Assembly (NCBI GenBank): GCA_029216955.1
Contig: JANAVB010009599.1
Location: 3,732,982-3,796,981, forward strand
Source: Iris pallida
Lineage: Eukaryota; Streptophyta; Magnoliopsida; Asparagales; Iridaceae
Reading direction: 5' to 3'
Length of the DNA: 64,000 nucleotides
Positions 37,075 through 49,360 of this stretch are shown in pieces. The notes beneath the pieces were generated by a model. It worked only from the letters and a program-made list of their open reading frames with translations, was not told the DNA's origin and searched no databases. The stretch's first letter is position 1, and every line of letters starts with the position of its first letter. The position numbers and the translations under genes are program-made.

Positions 37075-38125
37075 GCGTCAGGAGAAGTGAACTCCCCGGG
37101 GCCGGCTATCGCCTCTTAGGTCGACCCTGTTATAGACACCTTAATTGGTGCTATGACTGCCGAGCTTCCTTCCACCACGGCCATCCTGGCGACGGCTGAG
37201 ATTCCTCCTACTGCCGACCTATCAGCCAGGGACGATGTGGGCTTTACTGAACTAGTCCCCGAGGTTGCTGAACCTCAGCCGGTTGATACCAACCCAATTG
37301 TATCCATTTTTGGAGCGGCTGGGGCAGAGGAAGCAACTGCAAGTGGCTCAGGTGCCGCCGTAGAAGAGGATATGGTGGCCGGGAGTGAGCCTCAGCCTCA
37401 GCGGCCCTCCCCTGGTAAGCTATGTCATGTCTTGACTAGTGAGGAGGTTCATTCGCTCTATCTTCATATCCTTCGGGTTAAGTTGATCGATGGTTGTTCT
37501 GGACATACAGGTCCTGCTCCTTCACTGTCGACAATGGACATCATCCCGGGAGAAGTTACCATGGTGGATCCAGTGGAAGGAAGTACGCCTCTTCCTCCTC
37601 CAGCTCATTTCGAGGGACCTCTTGCTGGGTCGAGTTCAGGAGGACAAGTAGTGGGACTGCCAGGATGGAGAGAAATGGTCCCTGCACCCTCCTCGGTTAA
37701 TGTGGCTTTATCATCGGAGGTCGATCTTTCTTCACTGCCAAGTCTTCAAATCCTTCGGGCTGTAGAGGAGGAGATGACTGCTGTTCAGGCTTCTTATCGC
37801 TCGGAACTTGCATCCCTAGTGAGAGGGGCATCAAGTTCTGGTACATCTTCTTCGCAACTATCTTCAGCTCTCTCGGCTACTCTTCCTTTAACACCGTCAT
37901 CTTCAGAAGTTCTGGACGAATCGTCGAAGGACATGATTGATAGTTTTTACCGCCATTTGAAACGAGGGGTCGAAGCTGCCCTGGAAAGAGAGACATCTTT
38001 TATACTGGCTCGTCAATGTGCCCGCAGTCAAATTGAACTTCTCAGAACACTCCCAGGCGGGGTAGGGATGGTCGACCTCTTGGAGCCCAAATTGGTAGAA
38101 GCTGATAAGCTCGTGGCTCAACTTC

Positions 38126-41100
38126 TGTCACCCCCAGTTTTCAGAAACGGGGGTATTTTTGTCATTTTACATTTTTGAATATTTTTAAAATTTATTTTAT
38201 TATTTATGATATTATTTTGGGGTTAAAATTTATTTTATTATTTATGATATTGTTTTGGGGTTATTTCAGTCGGGTTCGAATTTCAACTCAATCCGACTTG
38301 AAACGGAGACCCGGGGGTAGTTTGACTCTAGTGGAACCCACACACTAGTTAAGCATGGCCCACATGATATTAATTTTAGTCCACATGATAGAAATATTTT
38401 AGTTAGAGGTTAGACTAATTATTATGGATAAGGTTAGTGTGATTAGAGACTTTAGAATGACTAATTTAGCCCCAACCAATTAGCCCTTTCATAATACTCA
38501 TAGAATAGGTTAGTGGGGGCATTTTGGACCTTACCATAATAGGACAAATAGCCCCATATTGCCAGCCACTTTGGGAGAGGATAGGCTCAAGTTCATTTCA
38601 TTATTCTCATCCACACTCTCTCTCTTGTTCTTCCCCAAATTCCTAGAGAGTAATCCCTAGCAATTTCTCCACCAAATCCTTCCATTTCGTCACCAAATCT
38701 TCTTCTTTCCTTCTCCATTCTAGCCAAGGAGGAAGCTACCCAAGTTTGGGAGGATTCGGAGCTCGTTCGTGTCCTTTTGGAATCTCTACGTGTCGGTGTC
38801 GCTCCGGGAAGGCTTTTCTTCGATTCGATCTACCGGGAAGTATAAATCCCTTCTCCTTTTCATTTCCTCATGCATATAGGTCTATTTTGAACCCATAGGA
38901 ATGACCCCCATGGTTTTATCTCCATTTGTGTCCATTTCGTGTCCATTTGGAGGTCATAGGAGTGTCCTTTGTGTTGTGGTTGTATCCATGTGGAAAAACC
39001 CCAAATTTGGACGCACTATGTGTTGTTGTTATGTATGAATGAATTATTACATGTTTAATCTCATATTTTTGTATTGAAGATGTGTTCTATAGTGTCTCAT
39101 ATATATATATTAGTGTAGAGAGTGAGTTCTTGATATATTATGTTATATACTTGTGTTCTTTTGTCTCAAACTACCCAAATCCGTCATGATTTTTATCCAC
39201 GTTTTTAATTTCAGCCCTAACTTAGAAATGTCATAACTTCTAGCTCAAAGCTCGGTTTAATCTCCTGTTTTTTTAAAAGAAGCGTATTGAAGTTAGCTTT
39301 CCAAAAACATATATTAATAGGCCTAATTCTTTCTGTAACTTTCTGGAGAATTATTTGAGTGTCAGCTGTACGAAAGACAAACGCGTTCTCGGTGTTTTCG
39401 CGATTCCGGGAGTTTCCGAAAACGAAAACGCGATCCGTTTGAAGTTTCGGAAAGCTAACACATAGATCTATAACATACTTTAATCCTAGATTTTAATTCA
39501 TGCTGAGATGGTACAGTATTGATTATTAGTAGGAGTTACTATTCGGCATATGTATTTTGTGCACCCTTGTGTGTAATATAATGTTCTATTTGATTTTAAC
39601 CCATGTTAATGTCTATACATTATGTAATTAAATAGAGAATGCAAGCATGAGTAAATGTTTAAATAAATGATGTATGAGGTGTAAGTATCCTATCTAATGT
39701 AAGCATGTATAAATATGGCTTGTAATGAATATGTAGGTTCCATAGTATGTAATGTATGGTGTATATAGTAGTGCAAGAGAATAAATGAATGCAAGCATGA
39801 ATGTAATGTAATAATAGATGTAATATATGCAATATACAAGTTAATGAGATGTAATGTTCTATGTTAACACAAATCCTATATTACCTCATGTACCCCTTAC
39901 ACTATGTAGACACTATCACACTTGACACTTTGTTCACTTACACTTTGACACTCTTTGATATGTATACACTATGTATGCCCATTTAACTCTCACTTGTCCC
40001 TTTGCCATGTTCACATACACACACATAGCCTCTTAAATAAGTATTTATGAATACAGTTAACTTAGCTATGTATGTATATTATATATATGTTAGCATATTG
40101 TGTTGTAATATATAAGTTTATATAACCATTTGAAATGCCATGATTATAGACCTAATGTTGAATACCAATATATGCATGTGTATATATGTGTAGACATATA
40201 TAGTTTAAAGTAATAGATTACCTAGTGTATATCCAATGTGAATTCTTGCCTATTTGAGTATTGAATAATTGCATGCTATATAGAGTTGGGTGTATGTTGG
40301 CTTGTATAGCCTTGTATTGATGTGTGCTTGCTAGGATAGTCTTGGTTAGGCCTAGTAAGACTTGCTGGGTTAGGACATGGCCTAGTTTGACCTAGATTCA
40401 TGTAGAATGCATTGTAGTGCTTTATATTACCCTTCTGGACATGTTATGACTTGTGCTGTTCTAATTAGGAGCCAGACACCTCTCCTCGGACAGTATCTTT
40501 ACCTTGGACATTCAGATATCAGGCGAGTACATTCTCTGATCATTTCATACATGTCACGAATTATATTCTCGCTCTAGATTACTTTTACTTGATGCTGTCA
40601 CGTTATCATCACGGATTGGTACTATATGGATCTCTTCTTGGGATGTTATCCCCCTTAGCGGGCGCATCGGATACTTTATGACATGTGTTTCATGTACATC
40701 ATGTATTCCTTGCTTCTGCATTATTCATGTACACTCATGTTCTCTCATGTTCTTACATGTACGTTCATGTACTCTCATGTTCTTTCATGTACGCTCATGT
40801 TTCCTCATGTGTTTCTTGTATAACCAAAATATCATGTCCGTAACGTAACTTGAATAGATCCTTGTGTATTGATTGTGGGTAGGGGTGAGTATAAATGGTC
40901 ATGTGATTTACCCATCATGTACACTCTGTTACTTTTCATGTTCATCATGTACAACCTAAGCCAATTACATGCCATCTCGTACTCTAAATCACTAGTCACT
41001 TACAGTTCTTACTTATCACGTATATATATTTCCAGTTATCAAATATCTCTCATGTTTTCATGTACATCTTCTTACAGCATTTCATGTATCTTATTCTATT

Positions 41101-41564
41101 GCCTGCTTTATATTTCCTGACATGATATGAACTGCATGAGATGTATTGTGCTCGCTCCTGTCCTGACTGGACCTGTTGATAAATTTTACAGATAGCCTAG
41201 GATTGCCTGCTAGCCTAGAGGAGACACATTAGAGGTTGTTTAGATAGTTATTTTATTTTGTCTGGAGTTGTATTTACTTGTGGATTACTGTATTTGAGTT
41301 TTGAGATGTATTTCTGGGATTATGTATCTTAGACACTTAGACTTCTATCTCCTGTATCTCTTTTGGATTTTATGTTTATCTATCTTTATCATTCTACCTT
41401 AGATTGTGATTGAGTTGTACCTCTGTGTTGGCCTCCTTATGGAGAGTATTCATATTATGCTAGTTATAGTTCATGACCTAGAACAGCGTTCTACCGCCAA
41501 CACTGCGACGTAGGCTGGGCGTTGTTACGTACTCGTACCCTCACGATGGGTGCGGGTCGTGACA
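38126..41564 (+). repeat. Solo LTR H (3.44 kb), gypsy-like
   Basis: It starts TGTCACCCCC and ends GGGTCGTGACA and is flanked by perfect 5-bp duplications ACTTC (38121-38125, 41565-41569). No protein domain lies inside, so it is a solo LTR left by recombination. A 44-bp tandem duplication lies near 38177-38262, ATGTAAT-rich repeats near 39600-39860, and repeated CATGT motifs near 40680-40810. Length and ends fit a Tekay-type element, but that is a guess. Confidence 0.85.
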
Positions 41565-42066
41565 ACTTCAAGGGCTACGGCAACTTGATATGTCTTTGGC
41601 CATAGATCAGGAGCGCGCCTTCCTTACAACAGCCACGGAGAAGGTAAAGATGGTACTGAATACGTCCAAGCCTGCTCTAGTGATGGACCTTCAAGATCTG
41701 TCTCTGAAGTAAGATCAACTAAGCCGTAGAGGAGAGGACTATTTAGCTCGAGAAAAAGTTGCTTCTCGTATGATAGCCGAAACCAACGAACAGATCCTCC
41801 AACTTTAGATAAAGTTGGCTTCTTTGGAATCTGAGGTCCAGGCCTCACGCAGAGATAAGGAGTTAATCTACAGGGAAACCGACCAGGTCACCCGAACCTC
41901 TGCTGCCTTGGAGTGTGCGCTGAAGAAATTTGTAGACCATTGGCAGGCTCATGCGCATATAGAGGATGCAGAAAAGTTGACTCAAGAGGCCGAGCGCCGG
42001 GCCACACTGAGGATTGAGCGGTCGAGAACTAAGCTAAAGGACCGGCTGTGTATCGCCGAACCATAA
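41565..42066 (+). pseudogene. Antisense PMD/coiled-coil gene of element D, 3' part
   Basis: The helical tail continues after solo LTR H. It includes LDMSLAIDQERAFLTTATEK and a strongly charged coiled-coil stretch, ending EP and the stop at 42064-42066. Stops at about 41710 and 41805 (TAG and TAG) break it. The matching parts are 22987-23214 in A and 11869-12339 in B. Confidence 0.65.
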
Positions 42067-43090
42067 TCGACTTTTTTTCTCTCTTTTATTATTATGTCTC
42101 TCCTTTAAAACAGGGACGTGGTCCCAGGAAAATGTAGCACTTTTGACTTTAAATCAATGAGTATGTTTACCTCATCCTTTATTTGTGGTATCTGTTGTGT
42201 TTGTACAGTATCTTTGGTGTAATGGTACTTACCCTACTGGGGGACTTTCTGTTGACCTATTACCCTTGGCATACCTTTGTTTTAGGTATGGATAATAAGT
42301 TCGATAGAGAGACCCAGCATATTTACTTGAACATGGTAAACATGAGGTTTGATGATAGAACCTTCCTACTCAGAGGTACCGAGGACCTGGTAGGGGTGGG
42401 CTCAATGTAGATACATAGAACAACTCCATGGTAAGGTGGACATGGAAGTTCTTGGTATTGGGCGAAAGAATGCTATGGAACAACTGGGCTCCAGAGGCAT
42501 GTGTTGGTGGGAAAAGAGATGCATGTACTAGAGGACCTAATACAGCATTTGTGGTCAGCTGCGGACATTTGTGGTCAACTGTGGACATTTGTGGGCCTAT
42601 TACCCTTGGCGTATCCTGGTTTTGGGTACGGATAATAAGTCGAGAGAAAACCAACATACTTACTCAGAGGTAATGAGGACGTGGTAAATATGGGGGTTTT
42701 ACAACGGAGTCTTCCTACTCAGAGGTGATGAGGACGTGGCAGGAGTGGACTCAACGAAGGATACATAGAAAAACTCAGAGTAATATGGACATGGAAGTTC
42801 TAGGTATGGGGTGATTTGTTTGTGATGTAAGAGAAACAACTCAGAGGTGGAATCGACATGGTTGTTTCGGGAATTTTGTGGACCTGTTACCCTTTTTTAT
42901 GTACTGAAAGCGCGGGTAACGGATTCTGAGGAAAATGCTTTTTAGGGAGGAAGTTTAGAGGTATGATCATACATGACTTGCTGTCCGGAAGATGCGATAT
43001 GAATTTGGGGTAACCAGAGTGTAGGTTCAGCGGTACTTAATGGTACATAACCCAACAATCCAGTTGATTCGGAGGGTGTCGTTTAGACAT
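42067..43090. repeat. Convergent spacer of D with hairpins and 18-bp motif
   Basis: Three hairpin-type units start GACCTATTACCC, GGCCTATTACCC or GGACCTGTTACCC (42256, 42594, 42889); the first two end GGATAATAAG and the third GGGTAACGG. Copies of AGAGGTAATGAGGACGTGG or close variants occur near 42666, 42720, 42777 and 42843. The layout equals that of B and A. Confidence 0.65.
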
Positions 43091-44224
43091 AATATTTCTT
43101 CAGGAACTTGCCGTTGATGGACATCATGAGCAAGTCTTCATTTTGCTTTGCGAGACGTTATGCACCATTGGAGAATATAACCTCGATGATAAATGGGCCG
43201 TCCCACTTGGGCTGGAACTAGCCGGCGGTTTTATGAGTCATAACCATCGGCCTACGAACTGCCAATACGAGATCGCCTATTTGGAATGTTCTCAGTTTGA
43301 CCTTTTTGTTGAAGGCTCTAGAGATGCTTGCTTGATAAAGCTCGATTCGTTGTTGAGCTAGCAGGCGCTTCTCATCTAAGGCCTCCAATTCTTGTAGTCG
43401 ACGACGGTAATTATTATCCGACGTTAGTCGGTAAGTGAGGGCGACGCGGAGCGAGGGGATTTGAGTTTCCAATGGGAGAACTGCCTCACTTCCGTATACC
43501 AAAGAGAATAGTGTATTCCCAGTGGCTGTCCGGACTGTAGTACGGTACGCCCATAAGCATTTGCCAAGCTTTTCATTCCAGTCGCGTTTGTTTGAGGACA
43601 CGAACTTCTTGAGAAGCTTGATTATGGTTTTGTTGAAAGCTTCAGCCAGACCATTAGCCGCCGGGTTGTATGGTGTTGAAGCAATATTCTAAATTCGATG
43701 CTTGTCGCAAAATCGATAGAAGGCATGGCTTACAAACTGCGAACCATTGTCGTGGACGATTCTTTGAAGTAGTCCAAAGCGATAAATGACGTGATGCTTG
43801 ACAAAGTTGATCAGTTTGATGTCTTTACTTCTACAAGTGGAACAACTTTCACCCATTTGGAGAAGTAGTCCGTAATTGCGAGTATAAAGCGGTGTCCTCT
43901 GGATGAAGGCAGGGTGATTGGATTAATGATATCCATTCCCTATGCCTCAATTGGCCAGGATGCCACCGTCGGATGTAGGAATTCGGATGGTTGGTGTATG
44001 AAATCCGCATGGACCTGACAAGCTTTATATTTTCTTGCATAGTCTATCGCATCTGCTACCATCGTAGGCCAGTAATAGCCCATCCGGCGAAGGCGATCTT
44101 ATAATTTCGGGCCAGTTTGATGGGCCCCGCAAACACCATCATGAGCTTCACGTACGGCTGCTTTGGCTTCCGTATTTGACAAACACCGGAGCAATAATCC
44201 ATCATAGGATCGCCGATACCATCG
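43091..44224 (-). pseudogene. Integrase remnant of element D
   Basis: Read on the minus strand, only the integrase remains. It includes the zinc-binding part near 44000-44060, a core broken by frameshifts near 43690 and 43840, and the C-terminal VYGSEAVLPLETQIPSLRV near 43430-43490. It ends FLKKYYV near 43091. Its upstream end, at the sequence GCCGATACCATCG, is joined directly to the LTR start TGTTTGCC, so everything before the integrase was lost. Confidence 0.75.
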
Positions 44225-45428
44225 TGTTTGCCATTGATCGTCGTAGAACAGAACAATTTTATGGAAGGACTAAACTTGACTCACAATTACAAACTCGCTT
44301 GTCAAAAAGAGAGCATAGGAACAAAACCTAGGAAAAACAATCTAAGTACAATTATTTAGTTTTGATTCTGGAGGGTGAGGGTAGAGGCTCGAGAAAGTGC
44401 TATCAACTCTGCTTTACTCCTTGTACGATCGAACGCAACCTCGGCTCAGGTGAAGAAATGCTCTCTGAAGACACGAAGGGAAGAGTCTGCTTCTGAATTT
44501 TATGTGCTCTCCTATGCGTTTGTCCCTATCTCTGTATCCTCCTTGCAAGGGAATAGCACCTTGTTATTTATAGGAATTCATAAGGAATGGGATGTACAGC
44601 CACGTAGCAAATTTTGGGCCACATAGTTGTAACTGTGCCTCGAGACTCGGATTATAGTGGACAGCTGGGGGTTGGTTGAGATTGATTATGATCTGTTTGT
44701 TCCAATAAATCTGAACTGTTAAGACTTGGTCAATCTCTGCCACGTGTCTCAACTACTATTTTGTGGCGAGCCGCATGAAGGATGTATCCCGGCTGAGCCA
44801 CATGAGGGACTGTCTCATAACCGAGCCGCATGATGAGTGTCTCATGACCGAGCCGTATGAAGGACGTCTCATAACCGAGCCACATGAAGGAATGTCTCAT
44901 GATCGAGCCGCATGAAGGACGTCTCATGACCGAGCCGCATGAAGGAATGTCTCATGACCGAGCCGCATAAAGGACGTCTCATGACTGAGCCGCATGAAGG
45001 AATGTCTCATGACCGAGCCGCATAAGGAGTATCTCACAGGCGATCCGCATGAAGAGTCTTATAGCTGAGCCGCAGAAGGAGTGTCTCATAAGCGATCCGC
45101 ATGAAGAGTTTTACGGCTGAGCCGCATGAAGAGCCTCCTTTGGTTCGTGAACTGTACCGGATGTCATTATGATTTTCTCGTCTTTTCAGGAGCACGTCAT
45201 GCCTTATCTTCGTGTCAGAGCTGTCATCTTTGTCAGAGCTGTCACCTTTGTGTCAGAGTAATTATGGCCAGCTACATAAGGAGACATTTATTGCTTAGAA
45301 TGATTTCGAACCGCATAAGGCTCCTCGTTGCTCTTGGGCTGCATGAAGATTTCTGTGTTTTGAGCCGCATGAGGCTTCATGTTGATTTCGAGCCGTATAG
45401 AAAATCCCCTTCTTTCTATGCTTCTATA
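44225..45428 (-). repeat. 5' LTR of element D
   Basis: It matches 32444-33646 along its length. The GAGCCGCATGAAGGA array covers about 44767-45130 and the TATA box on the minus strand is 44565-44572. Its outer end reads CTATA rather than CTACA, one change in the terminal CA. Confidence 0.88.
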
Positions 45429-45433
45429 TTCTG

Positions 45434-48080
45434 GATGGCAAATACCAGAGCTAGACATCCTTTCTCGACGGGGTTGTACAGATGTTTTGCCCCGATCATT
45501 GTCCTGCTCAGGTAGTAGATAGCTTGCTCGTAGCCCGAATCATTGTTCTGGGCTAACAGAGCACCGAGGGAATGATCCATTATGCGGACATAGAGCAGAA
45601 AGGGTTTGGCTACGACCGGTGCTACCAGGACCGAGGGACATATGAGATAGGCCTTGATGTCGTCAAATGCCTTCTGACATTCTTTCGTCCAGACGTTGGA
45701 AACCCCCTTCTTCATGAGTTTGGTAAAGGGTTGGCATTTTTCGGAGGGATTAGCGATACACCTTCGGATATATGCGAGACGTCCTTGTAGCCCTCGGAGT
45801 TCTCTAAAGTTCTTCGACGGGTCCATGTCAAGGATGGCTTTGGTCTTCTCGGGGTCAACATGGATGCCTTTTGCAGTGATGATGAAGCCTAGGAATTTGC
45901 CGCTGGAAACCCCGAAAAAGGATTTAGCGGAGTTCATTTTGAGCTGGTGCGCCCGCATAAGATCGAAGGCCGTTCTCACATCTTGTAAGTGACCACTTCG
46001 TAGACGGCTTTTGACGACGATGTCATCAACGTAGCATTCGACTGTCTTACAGAGGTGTTGGTGGAAGATGGTGCTCATAGCTTATTGGTACGTGGCACCC
46101 GCATTCTTCAAGCTAAAGGGGATCACTGTGTAACAGTAAACCCCCTTTGGAGTCCGGAATGACGTATGTTTCTCATCCTCGGGAACATCTTGATCTGGTT
46201 GTAGTCCGAATATTCGTCCATGAAGGACATTCATTCAAAGCCGCATGAATTTTCGATCATTACGTCGGTAATTGGGGGTGGGAACTCGTCTTTCGGGCAG
46301 GCAGAGTTGAGGTCCCGGAAGTCAATGTAGACTCGGATCTTCCCGTTCTTTTTAGTAACGAAAACGTCATTAGCTACCCAATCTGGGTATTATTCCTCAC
46401 GAATAAACCTATTGTCTAACAGCTTATCTACTTCTTTGTCAATAGCGTCCATGATGTTAGGACGGAAGCGTCGTTGTTGTTGCTTAACAGGCTTAGCATT
46501 GGGTTAGATGTTAAGCTTGTGCATTGCGACTTGTGGATTTAAACCTGGCGTGTCTTCATAACTCCAGACGAAGACGTCGATGTATTATTTGACAAGTTGA
46601 ATCAAGGATTCCCGACCTTCTCCTGCCAAGCTTTTGCAGATGAAGATGGGTTTAGATGAGGAATCATCCCCTAGGTCGATCTGTTCGACTTTATCTTCAG
46701 TAGGTGGTTCTCGTAGTTCGAAACGAGATTCCCGCTGTGCACCTAGGCGTTGATCCCAGGGTTCTTCTTCGAAGAACTCTACTGCTTGGTCATCGTCTTT
46801 TTCTTCTGAAGGATGTATGGATGTCATGTTGACGGACAATACTTTCTTGAAGAATGGACCCATACTGGTGTCGGAGTCCCAAGTTGAAGCTTCAGATGAG
46901 TGAGAGTGTGTAACCTTTTTAGTTTCTGAACTCTCTGGAGTTGTCGGAGATGTGATGTAGCCTACTCCCCATTGAGTGCGATGGTAATAGTCTTGTGGCT
47001 TCCCTTTTGGAACTGGGAGCGGTAAAGGAAGACGTCAGCCTTTGCCATAGTTTAGACCCTCACCGCTTTTCAAGTCATACCCTATCTTTTGAATAAGGTA
47101 CTTTGCTTGATTAGTGTACCGATATACTTGCATTCTACCAGTGTCGGGTTCTGGCTCGATTGGAGAGAGGTCTTGATGACGCTCGAATTTGCCGAAGATG
47201 TTAGGTTTTTCGTTCTAGTTCCAGGACGGAACTATATAACAGACTCCTTGGTATAGGACGACTCAATTTACATGATTGACAGTCGTTATTTGTGTTTGCA
47301 ACGACTGAAAGGCATTATCTAGATTATACATGGCATTCCAATGTAAAAAACTAGAATAATTCAAAGACAGCCTTTTAATGAAAAAATATGGGATCTTGTC
47401 CCAGGGAATTACATCATCGAGAGATGGGACATCAATATTGGTAGATATGTACTCTCCCGGTTCTCTGTCAGTGAGCACCGGAGTAGCCTTGGGCGATTCG
47501 GAAGAGTTCATCGGAAGTTTGACCCGTACTGGCTCTTGAGCCTGTGCTGAAAGAGATGCTGGGGCCTTTCCTCGTAGCTTGACAGTGAGGAGAGCCGACA
47601 TTTGGGGAGGTCTCCCCTTAAGTCATACTTTGAGAGGTGTCTCAGCTGGCGCCTCGAAGAGTGGTGCTTTCTTGCGCAGTTTTAACACAAGTGGAGCCGA
47701 CACTTGGGGAGGTCTTCCTTTGAGTCGTATCTTCAAAGGGACTTCAGTTGTTGTTTCAGCTGGGGGGGCAGGGGCCCTCCCGCGTAGCTTGACAACGATA
47801 GGGGCCGGTGGCTGGAGAGGTTTCCCCTTGAGTCGTACCTTTAGAGGGGCACTGGTCATTATTTCTACTTCAGTGTCGACCTCTGTTTCATCGTCTGCAT
47901 TGTTGGCTCCATCGTCCAGATGAATTGATTTATATAGATCGGAGTCGGTGAAAAAGGCCTCAATCCCTCTGAAGGGATCAACATCAGCAAACTCCGTTCT
48001 GACTATGCCGTTGGTGGACACATATTTCATGCATCGATGGAGAGTAGATGGCACCACCATGTATTCGTGTATCCATGGAC
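45434..48080 (-). pseudogene. Element A pol: RNase H 1, reverse transcriptase, linker, end of protease
   Basis: Read on the minus strand, the reverse transcriptase shows CYVDDIVVKSRL (about 46005-46040) and a broken N-terminal part up to about 46560. RNase H 1 follows to 45434. Upstream of reverse transcriptase is the conserved REPPTEDKVEQIDLGDD segment (about 46670-46720). Then comes a linker with repeated basic units of the forms RLKGRPP and KLRGRAP (47480-47870). The protease C-terminal region is cut by solo LTR F at 48086. Stops lie near 46080, 46200, 46390, 46505 and 47620. Confidence 0.75.
47480..47870 (-). repeat. Basic repeat in the protease-RT linker of element A
   Basis: On the minus strand the coding sequence alternates VRLKGKP/IRLKGRPP and VVKLRGRAP/VLKLRKKAP units, about 20 residues apart, at least six in all. 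RGRP-like cores recall AT-hooks. Element B has only one or two weak copies near 17230-17350. Confidence 0.55.
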
Positions 48081-48085
48081 GCCCC

Positions 48086-49355
48086 TGATGGAACTGGGGA
48101 TTCCCAGGACCCTTCCTTTGGTGTGCGTATTGATCGATAGAAAGTTAAACAGATCTAATACGTGTTCTAACCCTTCATAGGCGGAAACTAGGGTTCACGA
48201 ATTATACCTGCGGCGGAAAGGAGACAAGTAATTCCTGGCAATCTCGAGCGGACGACCCCAAGATCTTCTGCACGTATTCCTTCCTCGAGTTGGACGTCGT
48301 GTGGGCGACGATCTCCCAACCTTTTCTTCTCCTTGGCAGCACTCTCTTTCTCTCCTTGCGTGAATCACGAATTTAGAGAAAATTTCAGATTTCTGATCAG
48401 TAATCTGGCGGCCAGAGAATAGAGGATATATATAGGCTACGGCAGGGACCATAAGGAAAAATTAGGGTTAGGCCTCCTAACGGATCTGGATATCCCGTGT
48501 TCAGCCCGAACACACAATCCAGGCCCATTAACAATAGCTCGGTCCACTAATGAGCTATTGTTGCACTACCTCCCTAATCCCAAATTATGTTTGTGGGCTC
48601 CTTTTATTATATGCTCGTTTGGCTCCCCATGTTAAGATATCGTATATCCGTCGATCAAATTAAGTTACTGACAACTATATTGATTCGACATCTTTTATCC
48701 TTAAGTAGTACCGCTCAACTTTATTTGTCATGTTGGATATAATCCACCTGCAGGGTTTACATGACAATCCTTATGAGCTCCTTAAGAGGATATCATCAAC
48801 CCGATGTATCGGGACATGGATTCCATTTATAATCAACAGCCCATCATACATACAATGTTATTACCCAATTCATAGAGGTTGTTGATCCATAATGAACCTC
48901 ACTCTTTTATGAGTCAAAGTAATGCACACTGCATATACATGTCTGTTATTATATCCGGATTAAGAGTACAAGCATCCATAATAACAGAGGTGTTTGTTCT
49001 CTTATGTAGTCAGTACAAAGAGAACAACCTCAAGTGGTCCTGTTCAATACACACAAAGTGTACTAGTGTAAACCTATAGTCAAGATAGACTAATACCAGA
49101 TTACACTACAACCTATCCAATAGATTGTCCAAGTCCATCTAGGTTGTGAACTATTTATATACTCCATAGGAAACTGATAATATGATCTTCTGTGTGACAC
49201 CACACACCATATTATCTACAATATAGAATATCAGACATTTGTATTAACACTTGCAACAAATACAATATGCAAACATTTGCCCATATGATTCTCATTCAAA
49301 ATTTAAGGAAATAAGGTTACTACAAAAGTGATGCTTTTAGTATATAACCCTAACA
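48086..49355 (-). repeat. Solo LTR F (1.27 kb), copia-like
   Basis: On the minus strand it starts TGTTAGGGTTATATACTAAA and ends CAGTTCCATCA; both sides carry the perfect duplication GCCCC (48081-48085, 49356-49360). A minus-strand TATATAAATAG lies near 49150-49165. No internal domain is present. The ends resemble those of plant copia LTRs I recall, but the lineage is uncertain. It interrupts the protease of A. Confidence 0.8.
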
Positions 49356-49360
49356 GCCCC

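Larger units (their letters stand above)
34009..38125 (+). pseudogene. Antisense PMD/coiled-coil gene of element D, 5' part (cut by solo LTR H)
   Basis: Exon 1 (34009-34114) starts M-V-P-K. Intron 1 (34115-34672) is phase 1. Exon 2 encodes the plant mobile domain with the longest open frame of the three copies (about 400 codons). It has GLALHEMHEVSKLPWG at 35480-35530, FLAEFLMLWLQNCVVSGG at 35895-35950, IERISRNLILSAVKLVFG at 35960-36010 and YHYLMGWLLMHCP at 36130-36170. One TAG at 35875 lies in frame; a frameshift near 36480-36510 follows. After a short intron (37001-37074) the last exon (from 37075, with one TAG near 37117) gives an acidic and Ser/Pro-rich linker and the helical domain (MIDSFYRHLKRGVEAAL, about 37930-37985). 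Solo LTR H cuts it at 38126; the tail resumes at 41565. Confidence 0.75.
32444..45428 (-). mobile_element. Element D: Tat retrotransposon lacking gag to RNase H
   Basis: D is bounded by LTRs 32444-33646 and 44225-45428 and by perfect 5-bp duplications TTCTG (32439-32443, 45429-45433) in the RNase H of element A. Inside, plus-strand order is: polypurine hairpin, antisense promoter, PMD/coiled-coil gene (split by solo LTR H), convergent spacer, and integrase. The integrase then abuts the right LTR directly. The primer site, gag, protease, reverse transcriptase and RNase H are absent. It is therefore a non-autonomous deletion derivative. LTR divergence is about 18 differences in 300 bases by eye, similar to B. 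Confidence 0.85.
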
